DNA of 37,000 nt from Blastococcus atacamensis (GTDB lineage: Bacteria; Actinomycetota; Actinomycetes; Mycobacteriales; Geodermatophilaceae), in assembly GCF_002938425.1 (NCBI RefSeq), contig NZ_POQU01000033.1, forward strand, positions 1-37,000, written 5' to 3'. Each line of letters starts with the position of its first letter. Positions within the stretch are counted from its first letter, which is position 1. Position numbers and translations under genes: made by a program. The notes below the pieces were generated by a model that ran no database searches, was not told where the DNA came from, and was given only the letters and a program-made list of their open reading frames with translations. Shown here one piece after another: positions 19,037-26,337 of the stretch.

Positions 19037-19440
19037 GGGAGGCGCACCACCGCACGGGCGAGGGAGAGGACCTTCTCGCCCTCGCTGGTGACCGTCAGGT
19101 CGACGCGGGCGCGACCGTCGTCCAGCAGCGCCCCGACCTTGCCGCGGACGGTGAGCTCGGCACCCTCGTCGTCGTCGGGGACGACGACCGGCCGGCCGAA
19201 GCGGACCTGGTACTCCACCACGGCGGCCGGGTCGCCGGTCCAGGCCGTGACGGCGCGGCCGGCGAGGGCCATGGTGAACATGCCGTGGGCGATGACGCCC
19301 GGCAGCCCGACCGCGGTGGCGACGCGCTCGTTCCAGTGGATCGGGTTGAAGTCACCGGAGGCACCGGCGTAGCGGACCAGGTCCGCGCGCGTGATCCGGA
19401 AGACCTGCTCGGGCAGCTCGGTGCCCACCTCGACGCTCAC
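19033..19440 (-). CDS. hadB: MaoC-like (R)-specific hydratase/dehydratase, HadB type
   Basis: This 135-residue single hot-dog protein carries the hydratase-2 catalytic motif GDFNPIHWN, with Asp30 and His35 as the predicted acid-base pair, then GVIAHGMFTMALAG and YQVRFGRPV. HadB is the catalytic half of the (3R)-hydroxyacyl-ACP dehydratase of FAS-II in mycobacteria, paired with HadA or HadC. Here it overlaps hadA by GTGA. Whether it serves long-chain fatty acid synthesis or another acyl pathway in this organism is unknown. Confidence 0.9.
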   Translation of the reverse strand: MSVEVGTELPEQVFRITRADLVRYAGASGDFNPIHWNERVATAVGLPGVIAHGMFTMALAGRAVTAWTGDPAAVVEYQVRFGRPVVVPDDDEGAELTVRGKVGALLDDGRARVDLTVTSEGEKVLSLARAVVRLP

Positions 19441-19892
19441 GTCGTCCCCTGTTCGCCCCGTGCCACGAGCATCGACGTCGCAGTGCAGACGGCCTCGCCG
19501 TCCTCGGTCGCCAGCTCCACCCGGGCGGTCAGCAGGTCGTTGCCGGCCACGGTCCGGGCGGCGTCGATGGTGGTCGTGGCGACCAGTCGGTCGCCGGCCC
19601 GGATCGGGCGGTGGTGGAGGAATCTCTGCTCGCCGTGGACGACCCGGCTGTAGTCGAGACCGACCTCAGGATCGCTCAGCACCACGAACGCCGCCTCCAG
19701 GCTGATCACCACGGCGAAGGTGGGCGGCGCGATCACGTCGGGGTGACCAGCCGCGCGAGCGGCGTCGGCGTCGAGGTGCACCGGATCGGGCGCGCCGACC
19801 GCGGTCGCGAACTCGGCGATCTTGGCGCGACCGACCTCGTAGACGGCAGAGGGCGGGTAGCTGCGCCCGACCAGTTCCCGGTCCAGCGTCAT
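19437..19892 (-). CDS. hadA: MaoC-like dehydratase non-catalytic partner, HadA type
   Basis: This 151-residue FAS1-like dehydratase (MaoC N-terminal type) has KIAEFATAVGAPDPVHLD, then AAGHPDVIAPPTFAVVISLE and GEQRFLHHRPIRAGD. It lacks the Asp-x-Asn-Pro-x-His catalytic motif seen in HadB, as expected for the substrate-recognising HadA subunit. It lies directly after rpmG and is coupled to hadB, matching the rpmG2-hadA-hadB order known from mycobacteria. No hadC-like third gene is present. Confidence 0.9.
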   Translation of the reverse strand: MTLDRELVGRSYPPSAVYEVGRAKIAEFATAVGAPDPVHLDADAARAAGHPDVIAPPTFAVVISLEAAFVVLSDPEVGLDYSRVVHGEQRFLHHRPIRAGDRLVATTTIDAARTVAGNDLLTARVELATEDGEAVCTATSMLVARGEQGTT

Positions 19893-19924
19893 GCTCCCGC
19901 CCTCGGCTCAGCTGTCGGAGACCG

Positions 19925-20089
19925 TCAGCGGGTCTCGCGGTGCACGGTGTGCTTGCGCTCGCGCGGGCAGTACTTCTTCAGCTCGAGCCGGTCGGGGTCG
20001 TTCCGCCGGTTCTTGCGGGTGATGTAGTTCCGGCTCTTGCACTCCTGGCAGGCCAGGGTGATCTTCGGACGGACGTCGGTGGCTGCCAT
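19925..20089 (-). CDS. rpmG: Ribosomal protein bL33
   Basis: This 54-residue protein, translated directly from the minus strand, begins [20 protein letters not shown]. It continues [20 protein letters not shown] and ends [14 protein letters not shown]. The paired Cys motifs (CQEC and a single later Cys) resemble a zinc-ribbon L33 with one ligand missing. L33 contacts the E-site tRNA region. ATG 20089 follows a GGAGC-type site. It is the first gene of the hadAB transcript. Confidence 0.95.
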   Translation of the reverse strand: MAATDVRPKITLACQECKSRNYITRKNRRNDPDRLELKKYCPRERKHTVHRETR

Positions 20090-20164
20090 GGGGCGCTCCT
20101 AGCCTTGTGGGGGCAGGTTCCCGGAAGGGGACCTGGTACTGCGGCCGGCGGGTGCCGACAGGAC

Positions 20165-20191
20165 GACGGACCCCGGGGTGCGGGGTCCGTC
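20165..20191 (-). terminator. Hairpin terminator after tRNA-Thr/tRNA-Met
   Basis: A perfect 10-bp stem (20165-20174 with 20182-20191) with a 7-nt loop begins 6 bp after the tRNA-Met 3' end. It separates the tRNA pair from rpmG. No U-tract is present. Confidence 0.65.
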
Positions 20192-20196
20192 GGGAG

Positions 20197-20270
20197 TAGC
20201 GGTGACCGGACTTGAACCGGTGACACAGCGATTATGAGCCGCTTGCTCTACCAGGCTGAGCTACACCGCC
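20197..20270 (-). tRNA. metT: tRNA-Met (CAT), elongator type
   Basis: This 74-nt cloverleaf has acceptor arms 20264-20270 and 20198-20204, D-arm GCTC...GAGC, anticodon CAT in CTCATAA and T-loop TTCAAGT. The first acceptor pair is G-U, not the unpaired C-A of initiators, and three G-C pairs below the anticodon are absent. It is therefore read as an elongator Met tRNA, although a CAU tRNA modified for Ile cannot be fully excluded. Confidence 0.93.
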
Positions 20271-20326
20271 GGGACGACCGTGCGGCCCGGTCTCGCGACA
20301 GGACCGGCCGGTCAGTTTACTGCCAG

Positions 20327-20399
20327 AGCCCCTTTACGGAATCGAACCGTAGACCTTCTCCTTACCATGGAGACGCTCTGCCGACTGAGCTAAAGGGGC
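20327..20399 (-). tRNA. thrT: tRNA-Thr (GGT)
   Basis: This 73-nt cloverleaf has acceptor GCCCCTT/AAGGGGC (20393-20399 with 20328-20334), anticodon stem TCTCC/GGAGA around ATGGTAA with anticodon GGT, and T-loop TTCGATT. It is followed by tRNA-Met in the same direction. A TAGAGT hexamer on the minus strand at 20420-20425 could be its -10, with no clear -35. Confidence 0.96.
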
Positions 20400-20497
20400 G
20401 TTGGTCGGAACCGTCGAGAACTCTACAGCACCCCTCCGCGCCGTCCGCGCAGGGGCCCGCCGCGAGCGTGCGAGCGGTGGGGCAGGCAGGTCCTTCC

Positions 20498-23041
20498 TCA
20501 GGTCCGGACGAACAGCCGGCGGTGAGCTGCGCCGGGCGTGGCCGAGCGGACCCCCGCACGGGCCAGTAACCACTTCTCCAGCCGGTCCTCGGGCAGCGGC
20601 CGGCTGATCAGGAAGCCCTGCAGCTTGTCGCAGCCCATCAGGGCCAGCTGGTTCCGGGTCATCTCGTCCTCGACGCCCTCGGCGACGACGCAGAGCCCGA
20701 GGTTGTGCGCCAGCTCGATGATCGACCGCGCGATGAACGACTCTCCCTGACTGGTGGCCATGGTGAGGATGAAGGACTTGTCGATCTTCAGCTCGTCGAT
20801 GGGCAGCTGCCGGAGCTGCGACAGCGACGAGTAGCCGGTGCCGAAGTCGTCCATCGCGAGCCGCAGCCCGAGGTCGTGCAGGTCGTCGAGGACCGAGCTC
20901 TCGCGCACGGCGTCGTCCACGACGCTGCTCTCGGTGAGCTCCAGGATGAGCAGCTCCCCCGGCACCTGGTGCCGCAGGAGCGCGCCGCGGATGCGCTCGA
21001 CGAGGTCCGGCTCGGCCAGGGAACGGGCCGACACGTTGACCGCGACCGACAGCGCGATGCCCTGGTCCAGCCACCGGCGGCACCGGGCCAGCGCGAGGTC
21101 CAGGACGTGGTCGGTGATCGCGCCGATCCGGCCGATCTGCTCGGCCAGGTCGATCACGTCCTCCGGTGGGACGTTCCCGTACCGCGGGTGGACCCAGCGG
21201 ACCAGCGTCTCCACCGAGACGATGTCGTTGGACTGGGCGTCGATCACCGGCTGGAAGACGACGCCGATCTGGCGGTCGGCCATGGCCTGCTCGAGCTCGG
21301 TGCCGAGCTGGAGACGGCGGAGACTCTGCTGGTCCAGGATCGGGTGGTAGCTGGCGACGCCGCCGGAGCTCTCCGCGGCGAGCAGCGCGACGTCGGCCCG
21401 CTGCATGAGGATGCCGGAGTCGGTGCCGTGCACCGGTGCGGCGACGACGCCGATGGTGAGGGAGACTTCGAGGTCGAGCCCGGCGACGCGGACGCGGGTC
21501 GCGGCGGCCTCGCGCAGCCGTCGGGCGGCCTGCTCGGTGGCGGCCAGCGAGAGACCGGGCAGGAGCACCGCGAACTGCTCGCGCTCCATGCGGGCCAGCA
21601 GTGCACGCGGCGGCGCGTGCTCGCGCAGCAGCCCGGAGGTGACGAGCAGCAGCTCGTCGCTGGCGGCGTGCCCGAGGGTGTCGGTGACGTTGGCGTAGGT
21701 GCCGAGCGAGGCCAGGATCAGGCCGGCCCGCCCACCCGCCGGGTCGGCGGTGAGCAGTTGGTCGATCTCGGCCGCCAGGCGCTGGCGGTTGGGCAGCCCG
21801 GTGAGCTGGTCGTGGTCGGCGTCGTAACGGATGCGGGTGAGCAGCTGCTGCTGCCGGATCGCCGCGTTGACGTGGGTGAGCATGGAGTCCAGCGCTCCGC
21901 GCTCGCTGCTGCTGAAGGTCACCAGGTCGCTGCGGCGGTCGCAGACCTCGAGGTAGCCGGGCTCCCCCGCCGCCGTCGTGACTGCCGCGCCCAGCAGGTC
22001 CGAGACGCCCCGGCGGGCCAGCGCCGCGCCCTCGGCGTGGTCAGCGCGGGCCGCTGCCACGTGGATGACCCCATCGGCCGAGGCCACGGCCCGCCGGCGG
22101 AGCGGGTCGTCGGGGTCGCCGGGACCGTCGTACCAGTCGGCCCCGTGCTCGGTGGCCACGACCAGCCGCGGCCCCTCGTCGAGGTACGGGGGCAACCAGA
22201 GCGCCACGCGCTCGGCGTTGAGGAGCTCGCGCACCGCCTGCACGATCTGGCGGGTGCCGGCCTCGTCCGGCTGCACCTCCTCCACACGGCGGGCGAACTC
22301 GTAGACCTGCTCGAGCGAGTTCCCCTCCCGGGTGACCGCCGCGAAGCGGTGGTAGAGGAGCACCAGGGCGGCGATCAGCGGCACGATCATCAGCCACGAC
22401 CACAGGGTGGCGTGGAGGAGCAGCAGGGCGGTCAGGCCGATCAGCACCGCGACCGGCCCGATCACGACGACCGGGATGAACAGGCTCGTCCAGACGGCGC
22501 GACCGGGGTAGCCCTGGGCCAGGGTGATCGCCCCGGCCACGAAGGCGGCGCCCACGACGTTGGCGGCGAAGACGGCCAGGAGGCAGGAGATCCACGTCAG
22601 GGGGGCGGTGACGTCACCGGCCGGCAGGGCCGACAGGACGGCGACCGCCACCCCGGCCTCCAGGACCGCCACGGCGGCGTTGAAGACGACCTTGGGCGCC
22701 GGCAGACGTTGGAGGGAAAGCACGAGAGCGACTGCGGCGGCACGGGTTCCGGCCGTCCACGCGCCGCCCAGCTCGATCAGGGCGAGCACGAAGGCCACTT
22801 CACTGGCGGAGCTGTGGATGCTCTGCCGCCGGAACTCGACGTGCACGTTCAGCCGCTCGGCGGCGACGGCCGCGAGGAAGACGGCCACGAGCACCGGGAC
22901 GTCGACCCGCGAGGGGCCGTCGATCAGGAGGAGCACGCCGACCGGAACCCCGAACGCGAGCCCGAGCACGGCCACGAACCAGGGACTACGCAGGGCGTGG
23001 ACCCTTCTCGGCTCGCGAACGTGCTGCTCGGCCACCTGCAA
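20498..23041 (-). CDS. Membrane-bound c-di-GMP phosphodiesterase: GAF, degenerate GGDEF and EAL domains
   Basis: The 847-residue product starts with about seven transmembrane segments (20-231). A GAF-like sensory domain follows (about 255-395), then GGDEF (about 405-565) and EAL (about 575-825). The GGDEF signature is EREQF (486-490), so cyclase activity is very unlikely, though DHDQLTGLPNR is kept. The EAL domain has ETL instead of EAL (611-613) but keeps Glu611, Asn669, Glu704, Asp731-Asp732 in DDFGTGYSSL, Lys752, Glu788 and Gln808. It should therefore hydrolyse c-di-GMP. Start is TTG 23041, with GGGGAG 5 nt upstream; GTG 23035 is an alternative. The membrane input signal is unknown. Confidence 0.93.
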   Translation of the reverse strand: MQVAEQHVREPRRVHALRSPWFVAVLGLAFGVPVGVLLLIDGPSRVDVPVLVAVFLAAVAAERLNVHVEFRRQSIHSSASEVAFVLALIELGGAWTAGTRAAAVALVLSLQRLPAPKVVFNAAVAVLEAGVAVAVLSALPAGDVTAPLTWISCLLAVFAANVVGAAFVAGAITLAQGYPGRAVWTSLFIPVVVIGPVAVLIGLTALLLLHATLWSWLMIVPLIAALVLLYHRFAAVTREGNSLEQVYEFARRVEEVQPDEAGTRQIVQAVRELLNAERVALWLPPYLDEGPRLVVATEHGADWYDGPGDPDDPLRRRAVASADGVIHVAAARADHAEGAALARRGVSDLLGAAVTTAAGEPGYLEVCDRRSDLVTFSSSERGALDSMLTHVNAAIRQQQLLTRIRYDADHDQLTGLPNRQRLAAEIDQLLTADPAGGRAGLILASLGTYANVTDTLGHAASDELLLVTSGLLREHAPPRALLARMEREQFAVLLPGLSLAATEQAARRLREAAATRVRVAGLDLEVSLTIGVVAAPVHGTDSGILMQRADVALLAAESSGGVASYHPILDQQSLRRLQLGTELEQAMADRQIGVVFQPVIDAQSNDIVSVETLVRWVHPRYGNVPPEDVIDLAEQIGRIGAITDHVLDLALARCRRWLDQGIALSVAVNVSARSLAEPDLVERIRGALLRHQVPGELLILELTESSVVDDAVRESSVLDDLHDLGLRLAMDDFGTGYSSLSQLRQLPIDELKIDKSFILTMATSQGESFIARSIIELAHNLGLCVVAEGVEDEMTRNQLALMGCDKLQGFLISRPLPEDRLEKWLLARAGVRSATPGAAHRRLFVRT

Positions 23042-23160
23042 GTGAACTCCCCGGGTCGTCGGGCGGGCGAAGGCTAACAGCGATGGAGGTCATCGCAACC
23101 CTCTCGCCCGTCGAGAGGACCGCCCTCGCGGCTCATCGGCACGCCGGGTTCAGAACATGA

Positions 23161-23197
23161 GGCGGGACGGCCGCTCCGAGGAGTCGACCGTCCCGCC
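23161..23197 (-). terminator. Hairpin terminator after the GSKWTR peptide gene
   Basis: A 10-bp perfect outer stem (23161-23170 with 23188-23197) encloses a small inner hairpin. It lies 35 bp after the peptide stop on the minus strand and 120 bp before the EAL-protein start. A separate 14-bp perfect palindrome, CACCCGATCGGGTG (23201-23214), sits beside it. The pair suggests the tiny gene has its own transcript. Confidence 0.55.
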
Positions 23198-23232
23198 GAT
23201 CACCCGATCGGGTGGAAGAGAGCTACCAGACC

Positions 23233-23286
23233 TCAGCGGGTCCACTTGCTCCCGCGGGTCCACTTGCTGCCCCGGGTCCACTTGCT
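23233..23286. repeat. Three 18-bp tandem repeats (GSKWTR codons)
   Basis: The plus-strand unit is a variant of GTCCACTTGCTCCCGCGG. Copies begin at about 23239, 23257 and 23275, with one or two substitutions among them. They encode the three GSKWTR units on the minus strand. Confidence 0.85.
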
Positions 23287-23328
23287 CCCGCGGACCGACC
23301 GACCCTCACGCTGCATGGTGGTGTTCAT
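23233..23328 (-). CDS. 31-residue peptide with three tandem GSKWTR repeats
   Basis: ATG 23328 follows GGGAGG at ideal spacing and opens MNTTMQREGRSVR, then GSKWTR three times and a stop. The 18-bp DNA repeats differ only at synonymous positions (GGG/GGC, CGG/CGC), which argues that the peptide is what is selected. It is strongly basic (about +7) with one Trp per repeat. The layout, a short leader plus repeated core, resembles multi-core RiPP precursors; W-T-R would fit the aromatic-X-basic rings of triceptides. However, no radical SAM or other maturase is in this window. Alternatives are a cationic membrane peptide or a regulatory leader. I do not recognise the family. Confidence 0.6.
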   Translation of the reverse strand: MNTTMQREGRSVRGSKWTRGSKWTRGSKWTR

Positions 23329-23580
23329 GGCGCCTCCCTCTGGACACGAAAAGACTGGCTGCGGCAGCCATCCACGCGCGGGGGCAGAGCGTCGTCGAAT
23401 ACGGACCGCGCGGAAGACAATGCTTCCCGTGATCGACGGCATCAAGCACCTCGGTGACGACACGCCGCGCGCGTACGTCATGTCGTGACCTTCCGCCACT
23501 CGGGTCGCACGAAGGGTCACGTAGCGGGGCGGTTCGACCGCTCAGGAGCGCGATCCCAGCCATGGCTGGCCGTCCCGACC
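23329..23580. other. Intergenic region upstream of the GSKWTR peptide gene
   Basis: This region should hold the peptide promoter. On the minus strand TTGATG and CATTGT are 17 bp apart (about 23417-23445), a weak promoter-like pair. CATTGT lies inside an inverted repeat GGAAG...CTTCC. A plus-strand 22-codon frame (23421-23488, MLPVIDGIKHLGDD...) has GC-rich third positions but no convincing gene context. Nothing else is recognised. Confidence 0.3.
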
Positions 23581-23665
23581 GTCCACAGCGACGGGCCCGG
23601 CATCACGGGACCGGGTGACAGTCCGTCCACAATGTCCACAGTTCGTGTCCACAGGTGGTGGACAA
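23581..23665. promoter_or_regulatory. Cluster of DnaA-box-like GTCCACA repeats
   Basis: GTCCACA occurs four times in direct orientation (23581-23587, 23625-23631, 23634-23640, 23647-23653). One inverted GTGGAC follows at 23658-23663, reading TTGTCCACC on the other strand. Actinobacterial DnaA boxes have the consensus TTGTCCACA; each site here differs at one or two positions. It could be a DnaA-responsive promoter or titration site for the adjacent pilin-like gene, or an operator for another repeat-binding regulator. Confidence 0.4.
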
Positions 23666-23692
23666 CCCCGACCGCCTGCTTGGCTCCTCCGC

Positions 23693-24124
23693 GTGCGCCC
23701 TCTCGACCGCGATCCGGAGCGGGGATCGACGCTCCCGTTCGTCCTGGTCTGCTGGGTCGTCGCGGCGCTGATGGCGTTCGGCGCCATCGCCGCCTCCGAC
23801 GCCTTCCTCGAGCAGCAGGAGGTGCAGTCGGTCTGCGACAGCGCCGCCCTGGCGGCCGCCAACCAGGCGGACGAGGCGGCGGTCTACGCACGCGGCTTGG
23901 GGACCGAGCTCCCGCTCACCCGTGCCGCGGCCCAGGTGGCGGTCGCCGACCAGCTCGCCGACGGTGGGGTGCAGCTGGACGGCTGGTCGGCCGAGACCGA
24001 CGGCGCCGAGGTGACCGTGCGCTGCACCCGCTACGTGCAGATAGCCTTCGACTGGCTGTTCCTCGGGGGCGAGCCCCTGGAGCGCACCGCCGTCGCCAGC
24101 GCGCGGGCACCCACGCTGCCCTGA
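23693..24124 (+). CDS. TadE/TadG-like single-pass (pseudopilin-type) secretion protein
   Basis: The product is about 143 residues from GTG 23693. The N-terminus, RGSTLPFVLVCWVVAALMAF, is a short basic lead followed by one transmembrane helix, then FLEQQEVQSVCDSAALAAANQA. This Ala-rich helix after the membrane segment is the hallmark of Rv3660c/TadE/TadG-like helicase-secretion neighbourhood proteins. The C-terminal 80 residues form a small extracytoplasmic domain with two Cys. No tad ATPase, prepilin or other TadE genes are nearby, so it is an orphan. Upstream GTG 23615 would add 26 residues and swallow the GTCCACA repeats; neither start has a good Shine-Dalgarno. Confidence 0.7.
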   Translation: MRPLDRDPERGSTLPFVLVCWVVAALMAFGAIAASDAFLEQQEVQSVCDSAALAAANQADEAAVYARGLGTELPLTRAAAQVAVADQLADGGVQLDGWSAETDGAEVTVRCTRYVQIAFDWLFLGGEPLERTAVASARAPTLP

Positions 24125-24140
24125 CCACGCCGGGAAGGGC

Positions 24141-24172
24141 GACGGCCCCCGACCTGCTGGTCGGGGGCCGTC
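24141..24172. terminator. Strong bidirectional terminator between TadE-like gene and tRNA-Tyr
   Basis: A perfect 14-bp stem (24141-24154 with 24159-24172) with a 4-nt TGCT loop sits between two converging transcripts: the TadE-like gene ends at 24124 on the plus strand and tRNA-Tyr ends at 24183 on the minus strand. It can serve both. Confidence 0.8.
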
Positions 24173-24182
24173 GTACCGGGCG

Positions 24183-24264
24183 TGGCGGGTGAAGGATTCG
24201 AACCTTCGAAGGCTAAGCCGACGGATTTACAGTCCGCTCCCATTGGCCACTCGGGCAACCCGCC
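24183..24264 (-). tRNA. tyrT: tRNA-Tyr (GTA)
   Basis: This 82-nt class II tRNA has acceptor GGCGGGT/ACCCGCC (24258-24264 with 24184-24190), anticodon GTA within CTGTAAA, an extended variable arm, and T-loop TTCGAAT. The discriminator is A. A TGTAGT hexamer on the minus strand about 33 bp upstream (24297-24302) could be its -10. Confidence 0.96.
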
Positions 24265-24377
24265 GTGCGGTGCGTGCTGCTCGGTACGCGGGAGAGACTA
24301 CAAGACGCGGGGACCGGTGGTGACGGGTCCCCGCGACGAGTCCCGGGAGCGCAACCGCCCCCCACGGAGAGGAAGAC

Positions 24378-24869
24378 ATGGCCGACGCATCGTTCGACGT
24401 CGTGAGCAAGGTGGACCGCCAGGAGGTCGACAACGCCCTGAACCAGGCCGGCAAGGAGCTGTCGCAACGCTTCGACTTCCGCGGCACCAACGCCACCATC
24501 GCCTGGGCCGGCGAGGAGGGGGTCACCCTCCAGGCCGACACCGAGGAGCGGGTCGCGGCCGCGCTGGAGGTGTTCAAGGAGAAGCTGATCAAACGCGGCA
24601 TCTCGCTGAAGGTGCTCGACGCCGGAGAGCCGCAGTCCTCCGGGAAGAGCTACAAGATCGGCGCGACGATCAAGCAGGGCATCGAGTCCGACGTCGCCAA
24701 GAAGATCGCCAAGCTGATCCGCGACGAGGGCCCCAAGGGCGTCCAGGCGCAGATCCAGGGCGACCAGTTGCGGGTCAGCGGCAAGAAGCGCGACGACCTG
24801 CAGGCGGTGCAGCAGCTGCTGCGCGGAGCCGACCTCGACGTCGCTCTGCAGTTCGACAACTACCGCTGA
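24378..24869 (+). CDS. yajQ: YajQ-family nucleotide-binding protein
   Basis: This 163-residue protein matches the whole UPF0234/YajQ family. It starts [20 protein letters not shown], has the core [11 protein letters not shown] and the second half [19 protein letters not shown]. The end is [10 protein letters not shown]. The fold is two RNA-binding-like subdomains. A Xanthomonas homologue binds c-di-GMP and pairs with a transcription factor; other homologues bind nucleic acid or nucleotides. GAGAGGAAGAC precedes the ATG. It lies 1.3 kb from a c-di-GMP phosphodiesterase gene, but c-di-GMP binding here is untested. Confidence 0.95.
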   Translation: MADASFDVVSKVDRQEVDNALNQAGKELSQRFDFRGTNATIAWAGEEGVTLQADTEERVAAALEVFKEKLIKRGISLKVLDAGEPQSSGKSYKIGATIKQGIESDVAKKIAKLIRDEGPKGVQAQIQGDQLRVSGKKRDDLQAVQQLLRGADLDVALQFDNYR

Positions 24870-24876
24870 GGCCATC

Positions 24877-24909
24877 GCCGGCCGGGACGGGGTGTCCGAC
24901 CCGGCCGGC
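24877..24909 (+). terminator. Hairpin terminator after yajQ
   Basis: A perfect 10-bp stem (24877-24886 with 24900-24909), extended by an inner CGG/CCG pairing, begins 8 bp after the yajQ stop. Confidence 0.7.
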
Positions 24910-25265
24910 AGAGCACGCGACAGCCGCAGCGCGCAGGTCCGGCGATCCGCTCCTGGAGGTGCGCCACGACCTGCGCGCCGGCGTCGGCCTCGCCGATGGT
25001 CGTGCACAGCGCGGCGCGCACCGGCAGCCAGTGCGGCCCGGTCCCGGACGGCATGAGGGTGGCCTGGAAGGGATGTCGGCGCTCTGGGGCGTCTTCCCCC
25101 GACCGCTGTGGGACCCGGCGGGCTGCCGGCGCAGCGCCTGGACATCCGTGTGGCCGACCTCGTTGACGTCGCCGTCACCCAGGTGTGACGGAGGCACCCC
25201 GCGATCAGGTCCACGCGGGCACGCTCCGCGCCGGACGCGCCCGTACCCGGCAGCTGCGACCCGGG
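24910..25265. other. Intergenic stretch with no supported gene
   Basis: This region lies between the yajQ terminator and the htpX stop. A 64-codon minus-strand frame (24860-25054) has a plausible middle (VRAALCTTIGEADAGAQVVAHLQERIAG). However, it has no ribosome-binding site, overlaps the yajQ 3' end and its terminator, and degenerates into Arg/Pro. It may be a relic. Nothing else is visible. Confidence 0.4.
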
Positions 25266-26144
25266 TCAGCCCCGACCGAGCTCGCGGGCCAGCTGCTCCA
25301 GCCGGGCGATCCGCGCCGGCATGGGCGGGTGGCTGGCGAACAGCGACGCCATGCCCTGTCCCCGGAACGGGTTGGCGATCATCAGGTGGCTCTGGGTGAC
25401 CAGCCGGTCCTCCTGCGGCAGCGGGCGGGCGGCGGTGCCGCGATCGATCACCCGGAGCGCGTCGGCCAGGGCCAGCGGGTCCTGCGACAGCGCGGCTCCG
25501 GAGGCGTCGGCCTGGTACTCCCGGCTGCGGCTGACCGCCATCTGGACCACGCCCGCGGCGAGAGGGCCGAGCAGCACGAGCAGCAGCCCGCCCAGGACGT
25601 TGCCGCCCCCGCGGTCCTCGTCGGACCGACCGCCGAACAGCGACGCGAACATCGCCATGTGCGCCAGGTACGTGATCACCGTGGCCATGGCGCCGGCCAC
25701 GCTGCTGATGAGGATGTCGCGGTTGTAGACGTGCGAGAGCTCGTGGGCCAGGACGCCGCGCAGCTGCCGACGGTCGAGCAGCTCGAGGATGCCCTGGGTG
25801 ACGCAGACCGCCGCGTTGCGCGGGTTGCGCCCGGTGGCGAACGCGTTGGGCTGGGCGGTCGGGCTGACGTAGAGCCGGGGCATCGGCTGCCGCGCCTCGG
25901 TCGCGAGCTCGCGCACGATCGAGTAGAGCTGCGGCGCCTGCGTCTCGGTGACCGGGAAGGCCCGCATCGACCGCAGGGCCAACGTGTCGGACTCGAGGTA
26001 CGCGTACCCGTTCACGCCCAGCGCGACCACGAGGGCGACGAGCAGCCCGGTCCGGCCGCCCACGAGCGCGCCGGCCAGAAGGATGAGGCCCCCCATGAGC
26101 CCCAGCAGCAGGGCGGTCCTCAGTCCGTTGGTCCAGCGCTGCAC
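25266..26144 (-). CDS. htpX: Membrane zinc metalloprotease HtpX (M48)
   Basis: From GTG 26144 the protein is 292 residues, the usual HtpX length. Two N-terminal transmembrane segments (about 10-30, 33-50) are followed by the zinc motif HELSH (134-138), two further hydrophobic segments and the third ligand in [12 protein letters not shown]. HtpX degrades misfolded membrane proteins during envelope stress. GGGAGG lies 14 nt before the GTG, rather far. An in-frame ATG at 26201 would add 19 residues but has no Shine-Dalgarno. The frame continues to 26774 only as antisense shadow of korA. It is divergent from korA. Confidence 0.9.
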   Translation of the reverse strand: MQRWTNGLRTALLLGLMGGLILLAGALVGGRTGLLVALVVALGVNGYAYLESDTLALRSMRAFPVTETQAPQLYSIVRELATEARQPMPRLYVSPTAQPNAFATGRNPRNAAVCVTQGILELLDRRQLRGVLAHELSHVYNRDILISSVAGAMATVITYLAHMAMFASLFGGRSDEDRGGGNVLGGLLLVLLGPLAAGVVQMAVSRSREYQADASGAALSQDPLALADALRVIDRGTAARPLPQEDRLVTQSHLMIANPFRGQGMASLFASHPPMPARIARLEQLARELGRG

Positions 26145-26337
26145 GTCCGGTCCAACGCCCTCCCCCGACCGCCCGTTCCCCGCCACGGATCCGGCTGTCA
26201 TCCGCGGAATGAGCCGGGGACCGACGCCGTTGCCACCCTCGAACGCGGTGGAATCCTCCCCGCTGCCCAGCGTGTCCGGTTGCACATCCCGTGCGCGGAA
26301 CCCGCACGTAACCTCGTCCGGTGGAGGTAGACCGCTG

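Noticed and set aside
20705..23077. A plus-strand open frame of 790 codons
   Set aside because: It is a shadow of the GGDEF/EAL gene, whose domains are unambiguous on the other strand.
23421..23488. Plus-strand 22-codon frame MLPVIDGIKHLGDD...
   Set aside because: Codon use is reasonable and GGAAG precedes it, but the frame is too short, with no repeat or conservation evidence. Noted in the intergenic entry only.
24860..25054. 64-codon minus-strand frame after yajQ
   Set aside because: It has no ribosome-binding site, overlaps the yajQ stop and its terminator, and ends in Arg/Pro-rich sequence.
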